DNA of 9,903 nucleotides from an uncultured Prevotellaceae bacterium (GTDB lineage: Bacteria > Bacteroidota > Bacteroidia > Bacteroidales > Bacteroidaceae). The stretch is taken from assembly GCA_946408305.1 (NCBI GenBank), contig CAMJRQ010000022.1:1-9903 (forward strand), written 5' to 3'. The notes under the pieces are model-generated. The model was given only the letters and a program-made list of their open reading frames with translations. It did no database searches and was not told the DNA's origin. This document shows, one piece after another, positions 5,985-9,903 of the stretch; position 1 is the stretch's first letter, and each line of letters starts with the position of its first letter. A program made the translations under genes and the position numbers.

Positions 5985-8648
5985 CTATCGCAGCACCTTG
6001 CGGGCCGGGGCTCCGGCCGGCTGCTCGATGTAGATGCCGCGGCGGGCAGCATCGGCGGGCAGGGGGCGTCCCTCCAGGTCGAAGAGGCGGGGCAGGGTGG
6101 GGCTCGGCGTGGCACGGGGAGGCAGGATGGCGGTGGGGGTGAGCTCGCCGGCGAGGAACTTCTCCACGAAGACCTTCATCCAGTATCCGCCCACCACGCT
6201 GCGCGCCTGGAAGAGCCGTTTCGAGCCGTTGCCGCCGTCGTGGCCGTCGCAGATGGGCACGCGGGTGGGACATTCGTTGATGAACTTCCACATCGTGCTG
6301 ACGTACTTGCCCAGCGTGGTGGAGTTCTCGGCCATGGCGGCGGCCCACATGTGCCAGTCGTTCTTCACCAGGTTGCCGCGGCTGTCGAGCGGCAGGCCGT
6401 AGGTGGTGAACTTGTTGGCGTAGAACGACATCTCGTTCAGGCGGGCCGTGCGCAGGAGGTTCCATCCCCAGGCCTTGTCCCATACCATATTATATTTGGT
6501 GCTCCAGGTGTCGGCTGCGCTGCCGAAGTTCAGGATGAAGTGGGTGCCTCCGGTGGTGGAGCGGGCATTGCGCGTCCAGTAGGAAGCCATGCTGCGCGCC
6601 TTCTCCATGTATTCCTCGGCCACGTCGTCGTGGCCCAGCATCGTGGCCAGCTCGCTGTACGAGGCCACGCCCATGATGGCCTTCACGGCCAGGTTGGTGT
6701 TGCGCTCCGAGGGGCCCATGAAGTCGTCGGTGCAGAGCTGGTTCGAGGGGTCCTTGCCGTGCTCCACCAGATAGTCGGCCCAGCGGGTCAGGTAGGTCCA
6801 GTAGCGCTCCACGTAGTCCGTGTCGCCGTCGATGCGTGCTATCACGGCCATCAGCGTCAGCGCGTTGCCGCTCTCCTCCACGGGCATGTCGGTTCCGTAT
6901 CGCTGTCCGTTGGCCACGGGATAGAGCCCCAGGTCGTGGTTGGCATAGTCCTTGGTCCACTTGCCCAGTGCGCTGTATTCCAGCACGGGCGTGAGCATGG
7001 CTTTGGCCAGCTGCACGTTATATAAAAGGTAGAGGGGCTGCGAGGGATAGGTCACGTCGAGCGTGTTGATGAAGCTGCCGCTGTTGTTCTCGCGGCTCAT
7101 GAAGAGGAGGTTGCCCTTCGTGTCGGTCGTCAGCTTGTGTGCGCCGATGCTCTGGCGGTAGGCGGCGCAGCATATCTCGGCATACTTCGTGCCGGCGCAG
7201 GCATGGGCGTCGTCGTAGATTTGGATGTCCTGCGCGCGGCAGAGGCTCATGATGCTGTCGTAGCCCAGGTGGAACTCCTCGAAGCGACGGGGCAGCGTGA
7301 TTTTCTGGTCCTGGTGAGTCCAGTACCCCTTGCGGTTCGTGCCGTGATACTGGATGCAGGCCACGTCGTCGTAGCCCATCATGGTGAATCCCTGTGCCGA
7401 GACGTCGACGCGCCCCAGGCTGTCGGTGTAGACCATGGCATTGAAGGGCGAATTGGGCAGCTCGGTGTGGGACGAGCCGTAGGGCGTAATCCGTCCGCTG
7501 CCGATGAACTCGCCCAGCAGCTTGTCGTGGCTGTCGAGCCCCAAGCGTTTGTGGTCGCAGTTCTCGCAGGCCAGGTAGATGTATCCCCAGTCGACCACGT
7601 CGTCGTGGTGGCTGAGCGGATTCTGGTTGCTCGTGCCGGTGCGCAGGAAGCTGAGGTTCGTTCCGCCGACGCGGCTCGTCATGCGCCTCTGCGTGGCGTT
7701 GCGCACGGCCATCTCGGGCGATGTTTCCAGATAGAACTCCACGTTGTGGGCCTGGCCGTCGTTGGGACGGACGCGGTAGGAGATGTAGTTGATGGGGGTG
7801 GAGAGCAGGTCGAGGTCCTTCATCACAAACGGGCTGGTGAAGACCAGGTCGAGGTCGACACCGCCGCAGGCAAAGGTGTAGTAGGTGCTCGTGGGCATCA
7901 CGGTGCACTGCTTCTGCACGGCCTCGCCCACCACACTGCGGTAGAGGCCGAAGTCCACGTAGGCGCCGCCCAGCTCGTTCTTGCAGTGCCCGGCCAGCAC
8001 GTTGCGGCCCGCGCGCAGCAGCGAGGCGTCTATCGCCACCGTCACGCCGCTCACGTCCCAGCGATAGCCCGTGTCGGCCAGCTTCTGACCGTTGAGGTAG
8101 AGCTCGAAGGTGTCGTCGTGCTTGTAGATGACCAGATAGTGCGACTGCGGGTCGACACTCTCGAGCGTGAACTCGCGGCGCACCCAAATGTCGGTGCCCA
8201 CCGTCTCCCACTTGGTGCCTATGTGGGCGTAGCCGTCGTCGTTGCCACCGAAGGCAGCCTGGCCCGTTGCCCACGCGCTGTCGTCATAGTCAACGCCGGT
8301 CCAGCTGCCCTGGGGCGCCGTGAGGGTGTAGCGCCCGGCCGACGCGGCCTCCGAGGCCAGGGGAAAGAGGCTCTCCGTGGTGGTGCCCATGAAGCGGTAT
8401 GCCTCGCCATCGACGCGCAGCACGCCCGTCAGAGGCTTACGCTGGTTCGACCAGTGGGTCGTATGCCCGTCGTAGAGATGGTCGTGGGGCGACCAGATGG
8501 AGAAATACGGGTCTGACACGAGCAGCGGCACCGAGGGAAGGCGCAATGCGTTCTCCCTGACGGGCGTGAAGAAATCGGCCGGCTGGGCCTGCAGCGTCGT
8601 GGCGGCTGCCAGCGTGCAGAGCGCGAGAAAGGTTCTTTGCAGATTCAT
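5985..8648 (-). CDS. Secreted glutaminase-family protein (DUF4964-DUF5127-DUF4965-DUF1793 type)
   Basis: 887 residues. Residues 1-22 are a signal peptide (NLQRTFLALCTLAAATTLQAQ). Residues about 25-85 match the DUF4964 start (LRLPSVPLLVSDPYFSIWSPHDHLYDG, HWSN-RKPLTG). Residues about 95-240 are an inserted jelly-roll domain resembling the sugar-binding domain of family 2 glycosidases (WTGVDYDDSAWATG, WVRREF, YKHDDTFELYLNG, GRNVLAGHC). DUF5127 follows (to about 480), then the helical-barrel domains DUF4965 and DUF1793. Conserved-looking stretches include NHDLGLYP, PVEESGNAL, WSTKYNMVWDKAWG (near 716), LPLDSR, and VPICDGHDGGN (near 799) before FQARSVVGGYWMKVF. The family is named after fungal glutaminase GtaA, which releases ammonia from glutamine; activity of bacterial members is less certain, and a carbohydrate-directed role is possible. 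The C-terminal tail FDLEGR (856-861)...GIYI...KVLR resembles that of the CotH-like protein. The start 32 codons upstream (8744) was rejected because it precedes the promoter. Confidence 0.93.
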   Translation of the reverse strand: MNLQRTFLALCTLAAATTLQAQPADFFTPVRENALRLPSVPLLVSDPYFSIWSPHDHLYDGHTTHWSNQRKPLTGVLRVDGEAYRFMGTTTESLFPLASEAASAGRYTLTAPQGSWTGVDYDDSAWATGQAAFGGNDDGYAHIGTKWETVGTDIWVRREFTLESVDPQSHYLVIYKHDDTFELYLNGQKLADTGYRWDVSGVTVAIDASLLRAGRNVLAGHCKNELGGAYVDFGLYRSVVGEAVQKQCTVMPTSTYYTFACGGVDLDLVFTSPFVMKDLDLLSTPINYISYRVRPNDGQAHNVEFYLETSPEMAVRNATQRRMTSRVGGTNLSFLRTGTSNQNPLSHHDDVVDWGYIYLACENCDHKRLGLDSHDKLLGEFIGSGRITPYGSSHTELPNSPFNAMVYTDSLGRVDVSAQGFTMMGYDDVACIQYHGTNRKGYWTHQDQKITLPRRFEEFHLGYDSIMSLCRAQDIQIYDDAHACAGTKYAEICCAAYRQSIGAHKLTTDTKGNLLFMSRENNSGSFINTLDVTYPSQPLYLLYNVQLAKAMLTPVLEYSALGKWTKDYANHDLGLYPVANGQRYGTDMPVEESGNALTLMAVIARIDGDTDYVERYWTYLTRWADYLVEHGKDPSNQLCTDDFMGPSERNTNLAVKAIMGVASYSELATMLGHDDVAEEYMEKARSMASYWTRNARSTTGGTHFILNFGSAADTWSTKYNMVWDKAWGWNLLRTARLNEMSFYANKFTTYGLPLDSRGNLVKNDWHMWAAAMAENSTTLGKYVSTMWKFINECPTRVPICDGHDGGNGSKRLFQARSVVGGYWMKVFVEKFLAGELTPTAILPPRATPSPTLPRLFDLEGRPLPADAARRGIYIEQPAGAPARKVLR

Positions 8649-8688
8649 TATGAAAAGATTTTTTTTGCGTTTCTTTTTTTTACCGATG

Positions 8689-8696
8689 CAAAGGTA
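8689..8696 (-). promoter_or_regulatory. -7 element of the glutaminase-family gene
   Basis: TACCTTTG on the minus strand is a perfect -7 box, identical to that of the His-rich gene. A clear -33 TTTG is missing at the expected distance, so an activator may be needed. The leader after it (8649-8682) is A-rich with two A-runs of seven to eight bases and no Shine-Dalgarno sequence, as usual for well-translated Bacteroidetes genes. Confidence 0.65.
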
Positions 8697-8767
8697 ACAA
8701 AACATTTTCACTTTCCCCGACAGCGTATCATCTTTTTCGCACAATTACTGCCCTCAAGAAGAAATAT

Positions 8768-8786
8768 TTACACGCAAGCGTATAAA
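8768..8786. promoter_or_regulatory. Imperfect palindrome in the divergent promoter region
   Basis: TACACGC-AA-GCGTATA-type symmetry (ACGC pairs with GCGT, then one mismatch, then two outer pairs) lies between the two divergent -7 boxes. It could be a small operator acting on both promoters. The core stem is only four to five bases, so chance is a fair alternative. Confidence 0.25.
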
Positions 8787-8823
8787 AAATTTCTCCGTTG
8801 ACTCATATTCTGCAGAAAATACA

Positions 8824-8831
8824 TAACTTTG
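8824..8831 (+). promoter_or_regulatory. -7 element of the rightward transcript
   Basis: TAACTTTG matches TAnnTTTG. The nearest TTG upstream (8798-8800) is 23 bases away, longer than usual. It lies 54 bases before the ATG at 8885 and is divergent from the glutaminase promoter, with about 130 bases between the two -7 boxes. AGGA at 8876-8879, five bases before the ATG, is one of the few Shine-Dalgarno-like sequences in this window. Confidence 0.6.
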
Positions 8832-8884
8832 CGCGGAAAAATCATCGTCGAGATAACAGAAAACCTCAAATTAACAGGAAATAG

Positions 8885-9185
8885 ATGAAAACAAGAACAT
8901 TCAGCCTGCTCGCCGCACTGATTATGGTGGCGCAAGGACTCTGGGCCCAGGGCACCGCCATGAACGTAGAGGCACTGTATGAAGCTGTAAGAACCAGCCA
9001 AACGGTGAAGCTCGGCGGCGATTTCACGCTGAACAACGGCCGACTGAACATCGACGGCACCACGGTCACCCTCGACCTGAACGGGCACACGCTGACACGC
9101 CCGATGACCGCTGCCGATGCTGGCAAAGGACAAGCTCCTCCCCGGCCTCTACATCGTCAATGGCCGCAAGGTATTCGTAAAGTGA
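8885..9185 (+). pseudogene. Collapsed secreted beta-helix-type protein: N-terminus joined out of frame to C-terminal tail
   Basis: The frame starting at 8885 encodes a signal peptide (KTRTFSLLAALIMVAQGLWAQ), then about 55 residues like the beginning of a beta-helix surface protein (VEALYEAVRTSQTVKLGGDF, LNIDGTTVTLDLNGHTLTRP). After about position 9105 this frame turns into arginine/proline-rich sequence without family character and stops at 9194-9196. The frame of 9117-9185 encodes AKDKLLPGLYIVNGRKVFVK and a stop, which is the typical C-terminal tail of secreted Bacteroidales proteins, as also seen on the CotH-like protein of this window. That frame is closed upstream by TGA at 9105-9107. The simplest reading is that a much longer gene lost its middle, leaving head and tail in different frames with a junction near 9100-9130. 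The 103-residue product may still be made from the promoter upstream. Alternatives are an assembly error or a genuine small secreted protein. Confidence 0.75.
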
Positions 9186-9192
9186 ACGTGAG

Positions 9193-9831
9193 ATGACACC
9201 CATAGAAGAAAGAAACGCCAAGCTGGCCGAGAAACTCATCAAGAACCTGAACCGTCGCCACATGGCAGCCTACTATTGCCCCACGGGCGAGGAGGCCGTG
9301 CGGCGGGTTTCAGACCTCATTGCCGACGGCAGCAGCGTCACCTGGGGCGGTAGCGACACCGTGCGCAGCCTGGGTATTCCCGCAGCTCTGAAAAGCCGGG
9401 GAACGCTGACGGTGCTCGACCGCGACACCGTCTCCACGCCGGAAGAGAAAGAGGCAATGTACCGCAGAGCCTTCTCGGCCGACGTCTATCTAACGAGCGC
9501 CAACGCTCTCTCCGAGGACGGCGTCATCGTGAACATCGACGGCAACGGCAACCGCGTGGCGGCTATCTCCTGGGGGCCCCGGAAGGTCATCTTCGTCATC
9601 GGGCTCAACAAGGTGGCCCAGACCGTCGAGGCCGCCCTGGCCCGCGCCCGCAGCACGGCATCGCCCATCAATGCCCAGCGTTTCGACATCCAGACGCCCT
9701 GCCGAATCGACGGCGCGTGCCACAACTGCAATTCGCCCGAGAGCATTTGCAGCTACATCCACCTCCTGAGAAACAGCCGCAACGAGGGCCGCCATGTGGT
9801 GGTGCTCGTCGGCGAGGAGCTGGGATATTAG
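9193..9831 (+). CDS. LUD-domain (DUF162, lactate utilization protein C-like) protein
   Basis: 212 residues, cytoplasmic, no signal peptide or membrane segment. The LUD fold is recognised from TWGGSDTVRSLGIPAAL, DVYLTSANALSEDGVIVNIDGNGNRVAAISWGP and KVIFVIGLNKV; SANALSEDGVIVNIDG is the best-conserved stretch. The C-terminal part carries four cysteines, C170, C176, C179 and C186 (C-x5-C-x2-C-x6-C), as known for the stand-alone LUD family of anaerobes, and may hold a metal or cluster. LutC of Bacillus works with LutA and LutB in oxidising lactate; those partners are absent here, so a lactate role is not shown. The start codon overlaps the stop of the out-of-frame reading of the preceding remnant (ATGA), and no separate promoter is visible, so it is probably co-transcribed with that remnant. 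Confidence 0.93.
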   Translation: MTPIEERNAKLAEKLIKNLNRRHMAAYYCPTGEEAVRRVSDLIADGSSVTWGGSDTVRSLGIPAALKSRGTLTVLDRDTVSTPEEKEAMYRRAFSADVYLTSANALSEDGVIVNIDGNGNRVAAISWGPRKVIFVIGLNKVAQTVEAALARARSTASPINAQRFDIQTPCRIDGACHNCNSPESICSYIHLLRNSRNEGRHVVVLVGEELGY

Positions 9832-9846
9832 CAAAAAAAGAGGAGG

Positions 9847-9894
9847 GCGTTTCAAAAGGGAGACTGAGAAACGCGGTGCGTTGTGCCCCGTTTC
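9847..9894 (+). terminator. Two mutually exclusive hairpins after the LUD gene
   Basis: GCGTTTC (9847-9853) can pair with GAAACGC (9868-9874), and the same middle block GAAACG (9868-9873) can instead pair with CGTTTC (9889-9894). They begin 16 bases beyond the LUD stop. No clear T-run follows within the window, although the sequence ends in TTTCCTTGCCCTT. A terminator is the simplest reading; a switch-like leader for a gene beyond the right edge cannot be excluded. Confidence 0.4.
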
Positions 9895-9903
9895 CTTGCC
9901 CTT

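Noticed and set aside
7137..8516. Open plus-strand frame of 459 codons opposite the glutaminase gene
   Set aside because: Antisense shadow of a well-recognised protein; no promoter, signal or domain.
8649..8744. N-terminal extension of the glutaminase protein from the ATG at 8744
   Set aside because: It lies upstream of the -7 box at 8689-8696, and the signal peptide begins at 8648.

Overview
The window looks like a high-GC member of the Bacteroidales (Prevotellaceae/Bacteroidaceae-like; the genus cannot be fixed from sequence alone). Evidence: promoters of the Bacteroidetes type (TAnnTTTG at -7, with a TTG/TTTG block about 19 bases upstream where it is clear), A-rich leaders with almost no Shine-Dalgarno sequences, signal peptides ending in A-Q, and the conserved C-terminal tail of the form YDLxGRR...KGIYIxxGKKV on secreted proteins. 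The protein families (CotH with GLUG and discoidin-like modules, DUF4964/DUF4965 glutaminase, stand-alone LUD protein) fit gut or oral Bacteroidales.

Layout. Positions 1-8648 are read leftwards. From upstream to downstream: a secreted glutaminase-family protein (8648-5985), a small secreted His-rich protein (5815-5363), a 955-base non-coding stretch packed with hairpins and inverted repeats (5362-4408), a secreted CotH-kinase-like protein of 1072 residues (4407-1189), and the first 359 residues of a secreted protein with two discoidin-like repeats, running off the left edge (1079-1). Positions 8885-9831 are read rightwards from a divergent promoter region: a collapsed secreted protein whose signal peptide and beta-helix start are joined out of frame to a C-terminal sorting-like tail (8885-9185), then an intact LUD-domain protein (9193-9831).

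How the parts relate. At least five products carry signal peptides, and three show the same type of C-terminal tail, so most of the window encodes envelope or surface proteins. The CotH protein and its downstream neighbour both carry F5/8 type C-like binding modules and may act on or attach to the same surface glycan or protein. The glutaminase, the His-rich protein and the CotH protein each have their own promoter, so they are neighbours rather than one operon. The LUD protein appears to depend on the promoter of the collapsed gene before it.

The most unusual structure is in the non-coding stretch: positions 5088-5319 form a nearly symmetrical inverted repeat of about 230 bases, with a perfect 24-base arm pair at its centre and two mirrored smaller hairpins on each side. 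A second cluster built on the core CAACACGTTG lies at 4604-4661. No CRISPR array, tRNA, rRNA, insertion sequence or complete defence system was seen.
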